Shown here: positions 28,401 through 36,530 of the stretch, in pieces
Position numbering within the stretch: the first letter of the stretch is position 1
Layout: each line of letters starts with the position of its first letter
Assembly: GCA_937132085.1 (NCBI GenBank)
Contig: CAKZNV010000117.1
Location: forward strand, 1-48,702
Origin: an uncultured Rubritalea sp.
GTDB lineage: Bacteria > Verrucomicrobiota > Verrucomicrobiia > Verrucomicrobiales > Akkermansiaceae
Direction: 5' to 3'
DNA length: 48,702 nucleotides
Position numbers and translations under genes: made by a program
Notes under the pieces: generated by a model
Databases searched by the model: none
Seen by the model: only the letters and a program-made list of their open reading frames with translations
What the model was told of the DNA's origin: nothing

Positions 28401-29338
28401 AAACATAAAAATTGCACTCCGCTAACGCTAGGACCGATAAGCTCTACTTTCACAGTGCTTCCTATAACGCCACCAGTCTCCCAAAACTCGCTCGCTTTCA
28501 CGTGAGTTCCATTAGTATGGAAATCCTGGCTAACAACAACAGCACCTGAGGCATCTAAAACGCTAACACGAAAATTACTAAGGCGATGTGCGTGGGAATT
28601 ACGATTGAAAAGCTCAACACGATCAATAAGTCGATCTTGCCCCAAATTCACCTGCCACCAGCTACCAGCTTCGTTCAGAGTGTGGGTGATAGCTCCATTT
28701 TCACCGCTGATACTACCATCTATAGCTCGACTTGCCGCTCCGCCCCACCCCGTGGATGACTGAGAAGCAGCTGCACTCTGATCAAGAGCCCAGTTAGTAA
28801 GACCAGCACCACCTGCATAAGACCAGCTTACACTAAGGTGGTCTCCACCTCCGCCTTCTTTATTCTGAGCCTCAACATAGTAACGCTGTCCAGCCTGTAA
28901 AATTACTGGAGCACTAGCTTGGTCACGACTTGTGCCGAAATCTCTGAAAGAGGTATAACCTTTATAATGAATCAACTCCTCCTTATTAAACTTACTTTCC
29001 CCATCGCTTAAAAACAAAGCGAAATGATCATCACCACTAGCCCAAAATCTATACTCACCCGTAACTGGGGCGACGATATATCCGCGAAGTCGCTGACTAT
29101 ATTGCTCAGCAACATTTTGTGGAGCTTCCAACGAAGTCAAATCACTTTGCAAACTAGAAGCTTGATAAAATGCATCTTGAGACCATGAGTAATCCAAATC
29201 ATTTCGAGCCGACATATTATACCATATATCTCTAGTCACCTTACCAGCAACACCGGCGGGCTCGCTAGATTGAGAAAATCCAGTTTGGCATAACACTGGC
29301 GTAAAAGCAAAAGTAAGGAATAGTTTTTTGTGTGACAT
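25406..29338 (-). CDS. Large secreted PA14 / discoidin / Ca-repeat adhesin-like protein
   Basis: A 1310-residue protein with a signal peptide (1-22). Domains in order: PA14 (about 30-178; RLRGYIVAPVTGEYRFWASGDD), F5/8-type C discoidin-like (about 182-325; GGAASRAIDGSISG, WWQVNLG, IDRVELFNR), a Ca-binding thrombospondin-3-like linker (NDELPDDWEVQHGFD, SDKDGITNLEEAGY), a second PA14 (about 405-570; RLRGYVTAPTSGNYRFWLSSSD), more Asp-rich repeats (DSDDDYLPDAWEAQYGL to DSDGNGVFDGS), then beta-sandwich modules to the end. PA14 and discoidin domains bind carbohydrates, so a glycan-binding surface protein is likely. No C-terminal sorting motif is seen. It is the first gene of the four-gene RHS locus. 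Confidence 0.88.
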   Translation of the reverse strand: MSHKKLFLTFAFTPVLCQTGFSQSSEPAGVAGKVTRDIWYNMSARNDLDYSWSQDAFYQASSLQSDLTSLEAPQNVAEQYSQRLRGYIVAPVTGEYRFWASGDDHFALFLSDGESKFNKEELIHYKGYTSFRDFGTSRDQASAPVILQAGQRYYVEAQNKEGGGGDHLSVSWSYAGGAGLTNWALDQSAAASQSSTGWGGAASRAIDGSISGENGAITHTLNEAGSWWQVNLGQDRLIDRVELFNRNSHAHRLSNFRVSVLDASGAVVVSQDFHTNGTHVKASEFWETGGVIGSTVKVELIGPSVSGVQFLCLGEVQVLGRANSADAYQAREIVPGAVLESYAGSLNDQDNDELPDDWEVQHGFDPTQYQGVVFAPFADSDKDGITNLEEAGYSFNPFESDSLDGHLTMERWTGIQKYNVPELLASDAFYGQPEKRKTVSTAHFTEIGAYSGARLRGYVTAPTSGNYRFWLSSSDGSELWISSDDSKYKKRKIAAMGPALGTGHGIVSWSSNLWDNYAGQMSEEIYLEAGQKYFLEMLTQQGHAGGFHVSAAWAPPGQARVVLPLSAISSYGVESEDSDDDYLPDAWEAQYGLSITDNGAVDRLHEGENGDFDSDGLTNRLEYLAGTDPTSADSDGNGVFDGSQYDNSGSGDSVQDYPVGTFVNNLNIHSFSNIAGEWNPSSSGIVSDSLVSAAQWSFDAPHSGHWLLRIDTKLLQTSLSTEKVPVRVLIDGVLRGDFQLDFGSTSSKLVNVLSQDLAAGPHTVTIEINNILSHRSIAIQSIELLDPSGDDLDGNNIPDWLENTLEKRNFVNVYSPSSLTSPAFLEGQSDLVDQTILNAVAVQSSVGVNHYYTNLTLSETGATSFDIDFANGMIESGAITWDVTNLHAMDSIVIRKNDSLKLNATPLNGSTGNAVALTINKDTAYTEFADFQGADYGLWTAEGDAFGVAPALASATGHNWNVIGNKSANSYISAGNSDLGLGKLTSPEFTITQNYIHFRISGGKHPKLERVKLLDATTNEILRTATGLNTTVSRNDLWDVIALKGRSVKIEIEDSYYGSYGWINCDHITFSDIAESPVSLDPNNSAFNEVSYPLASDADYQVHQFTEAGTFIVASDDGNQVANLRVIVKEADTDVQIKDFILGGVERLAFDRYDISYGVSFDGGSHLEYIARNLDYDNLNVAFATRAAGESKVAVRLYTDGPIISTKSINVFDVAGSFRNDSASATLSSDWPGYYVVTSPVTAIGLPAGGSVKISIFRAGVTFLDGSKTKILTAADFVNGRYDAQYLFPENMQGGFCHTYSYFDRNGNQL

Positions 29339-29470
29339 ATTAAAGCTGACTGAATTAACAAATTAAATCGATGAGTGAAAAAACGAAATATCCACAACTT
29401 AGTCAATAATAATTTATCAAAACACACTCAAATATCTAATACATCCCCACAACCTATATCTTAACTACAC

Positions 29471-29500
29471 AAAAAAGCCTGCGAAGTTAATCGCAGGCTT
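29471..29500 (-). terminator. Terminator of the respiratory operon
   Basis: A perfect 10-bp stem, AAGCCTGCGA (29475-29484) with TCGCAGGCTT (29491-29500) and a 6-nt loop. Read on the minus strand it is followed by a T-run (A-run at 29471-29476). It lies 29 nt after the coxB stop codon. Confidence 0.9.
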
Positions 29501-29528
29501 ATTTTGTAAAATTGGTATGTGCTTAGGC

Positions 29529-30335
29529 TTACTTGTCGTGGCCTTTTAGCTTGAGTGACTTCTTGCTTTCCTTGTTGAGGAAGTCGTTGAAGTCTTTTTG
29601 AGAGATGACCTCCATCATGGCTTTCATGTTAGCGTGGTCACTTCCACAGAGCTGGCCACAGACTACTGATGTAATCATCTCTTCTTTAGGGATGAACCAC
29701 ATTGGGATGTCCTTACCAGGGATGGCATCCTGCTGGATACGCATTGGGATGATAGAGAAGTTATGGATCACGTCAGTAGAGGTCACCTGAAGGATCACAG
29801 GGCGTCCTACTGGGATCTTAAGAGTAGATGAAGTGAAGTCATCATATCCGTAAGGATCTGTAGGGTCAAGGCAAGGGTCACCTTTTACTTTAGCAAGTGT
29901 GCGGTCGATGAAGCCAAACTTTTTGTCTGTGCCTGCGTAATGGAAGTTCCATGCGAACTGGTTACCAATGGCTCTTACACGCACTGGGTTCTGGCCTTTT
30001 ACATCTGCGTAATCATTGGTGCGCTCAGCCCATAGCGGGAAAGCGAATCCGAGTAGTAGAACTGCCTCAATGACAACCACACCGATTTCTAGGTGAGTAG
30101 AAACGTGGTTCTCAACTCCATGGTAAGAAGCTGTAGGGTTCTTCTTATGCCAGAACTTGAAAAGACTGATGAGGAAGAATAGAGTCCAACCTACGAATAG
30201 GGCAATCATGAGCCAAGTCACAACGTCGATCATATGGCCGACAGTGTCACCGTGAACAGAGTAGTTCTTAGGCATTCCCATCCACTCTGCAGGTGAGAAT
30301 GAAGCTAAGGTGTTTATAATGCTAGATGATAACAT
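29529..30335 (-). CDS. coxB: Cytochrome c oxidase subunit II with CuA site
   Basis: A 268-residue subunit II. Two transmembrane helices (about 35-58 and 83-102) are followed by a periplasmic cupredoxin domain. All main CuA ligands are present: His191 (DVIHNFSI), Cys226 and Cys230 (CGQLC), His234 and Met237 (SDHANM). A Gln replaces the usual Glu between the two Cys; that residue binds through its backbone, so the centre should form. No haem-binding C-terminal extension exists, so this is aa3-type rather than caa3-type. It accepts electrons from cytochrome c and passes them to haem a in CoxA. Unusually, it is the last gene of the operon, behind coxD and two tiny membrane-protein genes, whereas coxB often comes first. 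Confidence 0.95.
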   Translation of the reverse strand: MLSSSIINTLASFSPAEWMGMPKNYSVHGDTVGHMIDVVTWLMIALFVGWTLFFLISLFKFWHKKNPTASYHGVENHVSTHLEIGVVVIEAVLLLGFAFPLWAERTNDYADVKGQNPVRVRAIGNQFAWNFHYAGTDKKFGFIDRTLAKVKGDPCLDPTDPYGYDDFTSSTLKIPVGRPVILQVTSTDVIHNFSIIPMRIQQDAIPGKDIPMWFIPKEEMITSVVCGQLCGSDHANMKAMMEVISQKDFNDFLNKESKKSLKLKGHDK

Positions 30336-30356
30336 GAGATTAAAGGTGAGTATGAA

Positions 30357-30581
30357 TTATTGATTAGAGTTAAGAAATGGATCGTCGTAAGTAGAGTCAG
30401 CGTGAGCTTTCTGGCGCTTAGCGATGCGGTAGATGAAGAAACCGATCATTCCCAATACTGGGATGATGATCATGAGCATGAAGAAAATAGCCCAGCCAGC
30501 AGCGTCCTTGCCGCCACCAAATTCAAAAGCGCCCCTGCATGCTTGGCAGGCGACTATTGGATCGATTGTGAGAAATTTCAT
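30357..30581 (-). CDS. Small single-pass membrane protein with CxxC motif
   Basis: A 74-residue protein with one transmembrane segment (about 30-52: AIFFMLMIIIPVLGMIGFFIY), a basic stop-transfer (RIAKRQK) and a short cytoplasmic tail. The N-terminal part before the membrane carries a Cys pair, VACQACRGAF. The predicted orientation places the Cys pair outside. It sits directly between coxB (21-nt gap) and another small membrane gene, so it is probably a tiny oxidase subunit or a copper/haem assembly helper. The CxxC makes metal handling thinkable, but no family is recognised. Confidence 0.75.
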   Translation of the reverse strand: MKFLTIDPIVACQACRGAFEFGGGKDAAGWAIFFMLMIIIPVLGMIGFFIYRIAKRQKAHADSTYDDPFLNSNQ

Positions 30582-30602
30582 GATGAGTTAGAGTTTAGGT
30601 TG

Positions 30603-30809
30603 CTAGTTACTAGGAGAGGCAAAGTTCTTGCGGTAAAACACAGTGCCGTAAATTGGTAGTATGACGGCAGCAGTAGCGCATATCCAGCCAATGATCTTGA
30701 TCACCGAGTCAGTAGAGTTTACATTGAAGTAGAGCGCCCACACCGCCACTGCGATACAAAACAATGTAGCGATAGTGATGAAGATGACGTGGAAGCTTTT
30801 CAGTGACAT
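30603..30809 (-). CDS. Small two-helix membrane protein in the oxidase operon
   Basis: A 68-residue protein with two hydrophobic helices (about 7-28 and 36-58) joined by a short polar loop and ending in a basic tail (YRKNFASPSN). It lies between coxD and the CxxC small protein with short spacings. Likely an accessory or structural subunit of the aa3 oxidase. No family recognised; reality is supported by operon position and the fit of membrane topology. Confidence 0.7.
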   Translation of the reverse strand: MSLKSFHVIFITIATLFCIAVAVWALYFNVNSTDSVIKIIGWICATAAVILPIYGTVFYRKNFASPSN

Positions 30810-30841
30810 GGTGATTAGTGGTATTGAGTTACTATATTGGG

Positions 30842-31192
30842 TTAACCTTTGCCGAATTCAGGCATCATTCCCTCAAATGTAATCGGGTCTAGGAATGCAA
30901 ATGCGAAGAGCAGAATGAGAACAACTCCGAAGAATAGCGCTCCGAGGAAAATCCAGTAGATTGACTTCTTCTCGTGGTTAAGGTGCATGAAGATCAGTGC
31001 TACTAAACTAGCCTTGAACGCTGCAATAGCAATACCGATGATCGCATCCACGTAGTCAAATCCATGCCCACCGAAGTCGAGTATAGGTTGTGTCGCTACG
31101 AGATACGTTATTACGGTGAAAACAAAGAGTAGAGCTCCAATGTATGTGTAGAGCTTTACTGCTTTCTTAATTTCTTCTGGTGAGTTAGCCAT
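30842..31192 (-). CDS. coxD: Cytochrome c oxidase subunit IV (CoxD-type)
   Basis: A 116-residue membrane protein with three predicted helices (about 14-31, 43-65 and 72-97). The second and third enclose the family-like stretch GIAIAAFKASLVALIFMHLNHEKKSIYW, typical of small prokaryotic subunit IV proteins. It supports assembly or stability of the oxidase and has no redox cofactor. It follows coxC by 41 nt. Confidence 0.88.
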   Translation of the reverse strand: MANSPEEIKKAVKLYTYIGALLFVFTVITYLVATQPILDFGGHGFDYVDAIIGIAIAAFKASLVALIFMHLNHEKKSIYWIFLGALFFGVVLILLFAFAFLDPITFEGMMPEFGKG

Positions 31193-31233
31193 AATGTTAA
31201 ATTGTTCTTAAACTGTGTTAGATAAAATGAGGA

Positions 31234-32949
31234 TTACATGAGGTAGAAGATCGGGAATACGAAGATCCAGACTAGGTCAACAAAGTGCCAGAATAGACCA
31301 CCGACTTCTACGCGGTTTGCAAGCCACTCAGGATTGCTCTTGAACATCCCGTATCCGAAGAAGAGATAGTAACCGAGAACTAGCGCACCACCGATAACGT
31401 GTAGTCCGTGAAGACCAGTGATGGTGAAGTAGATTGCGTAGTAGTTATTCATCTTCGGTGAGAATGCTGACTCAAATCGAATCTGCTCACGTGGAATGAT
31501 AACGTTAGGAAAAACTCCTGGGAAAGCCTTATGGTTCGCACCAGAAAAGCCTTCGATCAGAGTAGGAGCATTGTTCTCCACATCATCCCAGCTCTCTACC
31601 TTGTAGTCGAGTCTCTCGTAAGCAACCATCTGCTTCCAAGTCACACGATAGAGGTCAACCTCTGTAGGAACACGATTTGGCTGTCCTTCTTCGTCTTCTC
31701 CATACTTTTCAGTAAGATGTGCAGTGAACAAGTCTCTCCACACTTTATGCGTTGCCCAGAGCTTACGGATCTTATCTCCGCCTTCTCCTTTGATATGTAG
31801 AATTGGTGACTTCTCGATTTCAACATCAACATCGAGATCTCTCTCTTCTGCCTTCATCACGAGGTGACGGAAATCAATCGCATCTACATCGATTTCGATA
31901 CCTGAATCACCAGCGACTCCGCTAAGAACGGTGCTGTCTTTCAGCTTAAGTGATGTTTTCGTTCCTTCTTTAGTATTCTTAGGATCGCCTTGTCCAAATC
32001 TGCCCCACTCTGGGTCTAGCTTGATCGTTGTTCCATCAAGAGCAACAACAAGACTATCTGCATCATTTAGAAGAATACCTGTAGCATTTTCTTTAATGAG
32101 CTTAGTGTGAAGCTTAGCAACGGCAACTTTCATTGCGTCGTCATATTGGTTTAATCCAACGAGCTCATTGTAATCTCCAGCATCCTTTGATTTGATCGCT
32201 GTGCGGATCTTAGTCCATGCCAAACGGAGAGCTTCTGTTCTGACCTTTTGGTTATGAGTTCTTGCAGAGATGTAATACTCTTTCGCTTCTGCTAGGACTA
32301 CTTTAAGCTGCTCAGGAGTGACAACGTCACCTGCTTTAGCAATGATCTCTTCTTGATACTTATCACCATTCACACGAGTAACGATGTAGTTATCCTTGAA
32401 TTTAATTTCGTGATCACCATTACGCTTTAGAATTTCATCTAGGTAAGGCATGTAGTAGCTAGCGAGAGCAAATTTGATTTCGTTAGTTTGCAATACGAAA
32501 AGGTTACCGCCATGTGTGTGCCCATGCTCATCAGGAGCAGACTCTTTATGCAAGTGACCCTCTACAGTAGTAAACTCTGTAGTCTGGACTGCATGGTGGT
32601 GGAACTTGTGGTAATACTCGATTCCCTTGAACACCATGAATACACCAGCACAGACGATGGTGAATGACATGTAGCCAACAAACTTCTTCCAGTTACCTAG
32701 TTTCAGCGCAGCCCATGCGAACACGACTGTTACTGAAGAAGCAATTAGGATGAATGTGTTTACTAGACCTGGTAGCACTGGAAGCGCACGCTCTGGCCAT
32801 GGGTAATCTGCGAAGATACGCAAGAAGATGTAGGATGAGAAGAGACCTCCGAAAAGCATCACTTCTGACGCTAAGAAGAGCCAGATGGCGATCTTAGAGT
32901 TATTCAGACCAGTGTCCTTACGTGGATTGACGATATATGGAATTTCCAT
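31234..32949 (-). CDS. coxC: Cytochrome c oxidase subunit III with a ~380-residue insertion
   Basis: Subunit III proteins usually have 190-300 residues; this one has 571. Residues 1-113 give the normal first three helices (IWLFLASEVMLFGGLFSSYIFLR, LVNTFILIASSVTVVFAWAA, then SFTIVCAGVFMVFKGIEYYH), and residues 500-571 give the normal end (YYAIYFTITGLHGLHVIGGALVLGYYL, VEVGGLFWHFVDLVWIFVFPIFYLM). Between them, about 115-498, lies a soluble, highly charged region. It begins His-rich (YHKFHHHA, EHGHTHGG), continues with helices and ends near FPNVIIPREQIRFESAF. No stop or frameshift breaks the reading frame and codon use looks normal. Subunit III binds no redox metal but stabilises the active site of CoxA. 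The insert may dock partners of the supercomplex. Confidence 0.93.
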   Translation of the reverse strand: MEIPYIVNPRKDTGLNNSKIAIWLFLASEVMLFGGLFSSYIFLRIFADYPWPERALPVLPGLVNTFILIASSVTVVFAWAALKLGNWKKFVGYMSFTIVCAGVFMVFKGIEYYHKFHHHAVQTTEFTTVEGHLHKESAPDEHGHTHGGNLFVLQTNEIKFALASYYMPYLDEILKRNGDHEIKFKDNYIVTRVNGDKYQEEIIAKAGDVVTPEQLKVVLAEAKEYYISARTHNQKVRTEALRLAWTKIRTAIKSKDAGDYNELVGLNQYDDAMKVAVAKLHTKLIKENATGILLNDADSLVVALDGTTIKLDPEWGRFGQGDPKNTKEGTKTSLKLKDSTVLSGVAGDSGIEIDVDAIDFRHLVMKAEERDLDVDVEIEKSPILHIKGEGGDKIRKLWATHKVWRDLFTAHLTEKYGEDEEGQPNRVPTEVDLYRVTWKQMVAYERLDYKVESWDDVENNAPTLIEGFSGANHKAFPGVFPNVIIPREQIRFESAFSPKMNNYYAIYFTITGLHGLHVIGGALVLGYYLFFGYGMFKSNPEWLANRVEVGGLFWHFVDLVWIFVFPIFYLM

Positions 32950-32990
32950 GTCTTGAGATTGTTAGTTGTAAAAGTTTGAGTGTATTAGAA

Positions 32991-34853
32991 TTAGTGCTCT
33001 TTTTTCTCTGCGATACCTGCGTCGAGATCAGCAGAGGTATCTGCCTTAGGCTCATGCCACTGTGGGTAGTAGTCTTCCTCACAGTCAGGACGGCTGTATT
33101 CGTATGGTCCACGGTAGACAGCCACATCGAATGTGAAGTTACCATGTCCAGGAGGCGTTGGTGTAGCCCATTCGAGAGTTGTTGCATTCCATGGGTTATC
33201 ACTTTCCACTTTCTTGCCCATTTTCCAAGCAGTGAAGAGGTTGATGATGAAGGGAACTTGTGCAAGTGCTAGAAGGAATACTGATACAGACATGAGCTCG
33301 TTGAGTCCAATGTATTCTCTAACAGTGTTACCGAATACGTCCTCAGAACCTTCAGGAGCCATGTAGGCATCACCACCATTATACCAACGACGGTGGAATC
33401 CAGCCATACCCTGAATGAGCATTGGGAAGAACACGAGATTGATGAAGATGAGTGATGGCCAGAAGTGGAGATGACCGAGCATTCTGTTCATGTAACGGCC
33501 AAACATCTTAGGATACCAGTAGTAGATACCTGCGAAGAGTCCGAAGAGAATACCAGGAGCTACCACATAGTGGAAGTGACCGATCACGTAGTAAGTATCG
33601 TGAAGGTGAAGGTCAACAAGGTTGAATGCTAGTGGAAGACCAGTGAGTCCGCCGATACCGAACATCGGGAGGAACGCACATGCCCACATCATTGGCATCG
33701 TGAAACGGATGGATCCGCCCCAGAGTGAAATTAGCATCGCTGTGATCAGCACCACGGATGGCACCGAGATCAGCACTGTAGTCGTCTGGAAGAAGGTAGA
33801 AACTGAGCTACCCATACCAGTGAGATACATGTGGTGAGCCCATACGATGAATGAAAGGAATCCAAGAACGAGCACCGCGTAGACCATGGACTTGTAGCCC
33901 CAGAGTGGTTTACGTGTGTTAGCAGGGATAATTTCCGCCACACATGCGATCGATGGTAGTAGGAGAACATACACCTCAGGGTGACCGAGGAACCAGAAGA
34001 GGTGCTGGAACAGTAGTGGAGAACCACCACCTGCAAAGCCTTCGATACCTTCGCCACTGACTAGACCAGTAGGCTGGAAGAATGATGAACCGAATGTGCG
34101 GTCAACTACCTGCATGATACCAGCTACTTCGAGTGGTGGGAATGCGAGAAGGAGAAGGAAACCAGTGACAAGCATTGCCCATACGAAGAACGGTAGGCGC
34201 ATCCATGTCATGCCCTTAGCACGAAGGTTAATAATGGTGGTGATAAAGTTCACCGATCCGAGAAGTGATGAGGAGATCAACATCACGAGGCCGAGTAGCC
34301 ACTGAGTCTGTCCTGTGAAGAATTGGTTCGGATGCTGAGCGTCTGCTAGTGAGGAAAGCGGCGGATAGTTCGTCCATCCTGACTTCGCTGTTCCAGACTC
34401 TAGGAAGAATGATCCACACATCATGATACCACCGATGAGGTAGAGCCAGTATGAAGCACAGTTCAGCTTAGGGAATGCCATATCTGGCGCACCAATCTGA
34501 AGCGGAGTCACGTAGTTACCAAAGGCACCGAAGCCTAGTGGCACAACACCGAGGAAAACCATGATAGTTCCGTGCATAGCACCGAACATGTTATATGTCT
34601 CACCAGTGACTTTACCGTCAGTGAGCCAGCGGCCCTGCCAGTTGTCACTGAATACCCAGCTCATCCAGGTCGGAACTGGCTCATTTGGATAGGCAATACT
34701 CCAGCGCATCATCATCATGAGGAAGAATCCAAAGAGGAGGAAGAGTAGAGCAGTAATACCATACTGCAGACCGATCATTTTGTGGTCAGTCGAGAAAATA
34801 TATTTCTGCCAGAATGGCGGATTGTGGTGATCGTGATGTTCGTCAGCGCTCAT
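32991..34853 (-). CDS. coxA: Cytochrome c oxidase subunit I (A-type haem-copper oxidase)
   Basis: The catalytic, proton-pumping subunit, 620 residues with at least 12 helices. All six ligand histidines are present: His94 (haem a, AMHGTIM), His291 with cross-link Tyr295 (GHPEVYVLLLP), His340-His341 (WAHHMYL) for CuB, and His426 and His428 (IGHFHYV) for haems a3 and a. The HDTYYV segment precedes them. Reduction of O2 to water is therefore expected here. The chain is longer than the roughly 530-550 of simple A-type enzymes because of periplasmic loops (about 50-85 and 485-515) and a hydrophilic C-terminal tail. It follows the monohaem cytochrome c gene by 47 nt. Confidence 0.97.
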   Translation of the reverse strand: MSADEHHDHHNPPFWQKYIFSTDHKMIGLQYGITALLFLLFGFFLMMMMRWSIAYPNEPVPTWMSWVFSDNWQGRWLTDGKVTGETYNMFGAMHGTIMVFLGVVPLGFGAFGNYVTPLQIGAPDMAFPKLNCASYWLYLIGGIMMCGSFFLESGTAKSGWTNYPPLSSLADAQHPNQFFTGQTQWLLGLVMLISSSLLGSVNFITTIINLRAKGMTWMRLPFFVWAMLVTGFLLLLAFPPLEVAGIMQVVDRTFGSSFFQPTGLVSGEGIEGFAGGGSPLLFQHLFWFLGHPEVYVLLLPSIACVAEIIPANTRKPLWGYKSMVYAVLVLGFLSFIVWAHHMYLTGMGSSVSTFFQTTTVLISVPSVVLITAMLISLWGGSIRFTMPMMWACAFLPMFGIGGLTGLPLAFNLVDLHLHDTYYVIGHFHYVVAPGILFGLFAGIYYWYPKMFGRYMNRMLGHLHFWPSLIFINLVFFPMLIQGMAGFHRRWYNGGDAYMAPEGSEDVFGNTVREYIGLNELMSVSVFLLALAQVPFIINLFTAWKMGKKVESDNPWNATTLEWATPTPPGHGNFTFDVAVYRGPYEYSRPDCEEDYYPQWHEPKADTSADLDAGIAEKKEH

Positions 34854-34900
34854 AGGTTCACTTAGTAAAAGTTAAAAAATTGTATTGGTTGTGTTGTAAA

Positions 34901-35668
34901 TTATTCTGCTTCGATGATCTCGCCAGTCTTCTTGTTGATGACTGTGCCAGCTGCGAAGAAATCTCCTGTAACTTGCTTCTTTTTGAGAGGTTCTAGTTCA
35001 GCGGCGGTGCATGCACCTACTACTGATCTACCTTCACTTGCTTCATTGATCGCAGCTATCTGCTCCAATGTGTAGAGTTTGCCCACTTCATTACCAAAGC
35101 TGTTCTGGATGTAGTAGATGATAGAAGCCGTTTCGAGATCGCTGTATGAACCGCCTACAGCAGGCATTGTTCCAGTGGATGCTTTACCTTTCACTATGAT
35201 CTCACCGCCAAGGCCGTTTTTAAGAATAAATGCAGGAACATATGGTGAATCTACGACCCATGATGAACCAGCTAGTGGAGGACAGCTTGCACCGTTACCA
35301 TCAGCACCGTGACAACCGGCACATGAACCACTATAGAGCTCTTTACCCTTAGCCATGTAGACTTGCTCTACAGGTCCCTGAGGCACTGGTGGTGGGCCAC
35401 CTTCCCCTTCAGCTTGGATGTAACCAGACTTCACAAACTCATCGTATCCGAAAAGGTTGTTGCTCTTGAAGAGAACACTACCAGCGATGATAGCAATGAT
35501 AGAACCTGCAATGAAGAGCCAGACTGAGACTGGCTCTAGGCCGTTCTCTCTGAGCTGTTGCTCACGTGATGCAGCAGACGCAGAGCGTGATACCGCAGCA
35601 TGTTGCTGAGCCACATTGGTGGATTCCTCCAGATCTGGTTTCTTAGGATCTATTGGTTGGACAGACAT
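34901..35668 (-). CDS. Membrane-anchored monohaem cytochrome c (CcoP-position)
   Basis: A 255-residue protein: a hydrophilic cytoplasmic start, one transmembrane helix (about 47-67) and a periplasmic class I cytochrome domain with the haem motif CAGCH (116-120) and likely Met ligand in TGTMPAVGG. It follows the CcoO-like gene, the place of ccoP in cbb3 operons, but true CcoP carries two haems and this has one. A late C-terminal extension (about 205-255) contains a further Cys. It could pass electrons from the CcoO-like protein or alternative complex III to CuA of CoxB. It may be the physiological donor to the aa3 oxidase; direct evidence is lacking. Confidence 0.88.
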   Translation of the reverse strand: MSVQPIDPKKPDLEESTNVAQQHAAVSRSASAASREQQLRENGLEPVSVWLFIAGSIIAIIAGSVLFKSNNLFGYDEFVKSGYIQAEGEGGPPPVPQGPVEQVYMAKGKELYSGSCAGCHGADGNGASCPPLAGSSWVVDSPYVPAFILKNGLGGEIIVKGKASTGTMPAVGGSYSDLETASIIYYIQNSFGNEVGKLYTLEQIAAINEASEGRSVVGACTAAELEPLKKKQVTGDFFAAGTVINKKTGEIIEAE

Positions 35669-35735
35669 TATCGTGTTGATTCGTTATTGGTTAGCTTAAA
35701 AATTATTAATAGAGCTAGCGGAAAGTCGAGTTTCC

Positions 35736-36500
35736 TTACTTGCTCCCCTTCTCCTTGTCACGCCCATATTGCATGGATGCTGGAACTTCTCCATCGCGCT
35801 TTAAATTTATTAGGTAGCTCATGATTGCTCTACCTCTGTCGTTAGGGACTACTTCTACTCCATCGACCACTGCAACTGCTAGGTCTGACTCTTGCCCCAT
35901 CACACCAGCTTCATCGAAGAAACGTGAGTTAGAAGGACAGTTAGTCTTAAGCATGTGCTTCTTTGCATTGATTTGTGGATCGAAAAGGTGTCTATAAACG
36001 GCTAGTTCAATATTGAAAGCGTGCTCACCGAGCTTATCGATGTCGAGCCCGAGCTCTTCAGCCTTCGCTTTGTTATAAGCTGCTGCTTTCACTTCGAGCC
36101 TGCGTCCGTAGTTACCAAGATCTGGTCCGATGCGAGACTCACCGATGTTAGCGTAGTCTTCACCATTGTAATCGAAAGGCATTGAGATACGACGTGTGTC
36201 ACCTCTCACTTCGTCTTTAGCAAATCCACCTTGGCCTTCACGGAAAACATCGTTTCCTGCGTAAGTCGGGCGAGTCACCTGAGTGTGGCATACTGCACAG
36301 CCTTCTTGACGATAAATAAGTGAACCTGTTCCGCGTCTTCCGCTATACATAGGCTGGAATACTCCAGTCTTTTCGTCTTTGGATTCGTCGAACTGAGGAG
36401 CCTCTTGGCTACGCATAGATGCGAATGGCACAGCGAGCATGATGAGCCATGGGATTCCAAAGCTGGCAATCAGTCCGTAAAAGAATGTTTTAACTGTCAT
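35736..36500 (-). CDS. CcoO-like membrane-anchored cytochrome c
   Basis: A 254-residue protein with one N-terminal transmembrane helix (5-25) and a periplasmic monohaem domain. YRQEGCAVCHTQVTRPT places CAVCH at 68-72 and matches the YxxGCxxCHSQxxRP pattern of CcoO/FixO. Further CcoO-like cues are RIGPDLGNYGRR and a HLFDPQ segment; the axial Met may be the one in KKHMLKTN, which differs from the usual MPxYPWL. The gene lies 30 nt behind the CcoN-like gene, the normal ccoNO order. With the CcoN-like protein unable to reduce oxygen, its likely role is electron relay within the respiratory assembly. Confidence 0.9.
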   Translation of the reverse strand: MTVKTFFYGLIASFGIPWLIMLAVPFASMRSQEAPQFDESKDEKTGVFQPMYSGRRGTGSLIYRQEGCAVCHTQVTRPTYAGNDVFREGQGGFAKDEVRGDTRRISMPFDYNGEDYANIGESRIGPDLGNYGRRLEVKAAAYNKAKAEELGLDIDKLGEHAFNIELAVYRHLFDPQINAKKHMLKTNCPSNSRFFDEAGVMGQESDLAVAVVDGVEVVPNDRGRAIMSYLINLKRDGEVPASMQYGRDKEKGSK

Positions 36501-36530
36501 CTGTTTTAATTAAATGGTTAGCGGTGAAAA

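Noticed and set aside
29529-30335. caa3-type oxidase with haem fused to subunit II
   Set aside because: CoxB ends shortly after the CuA domain without a CxxCH motif.
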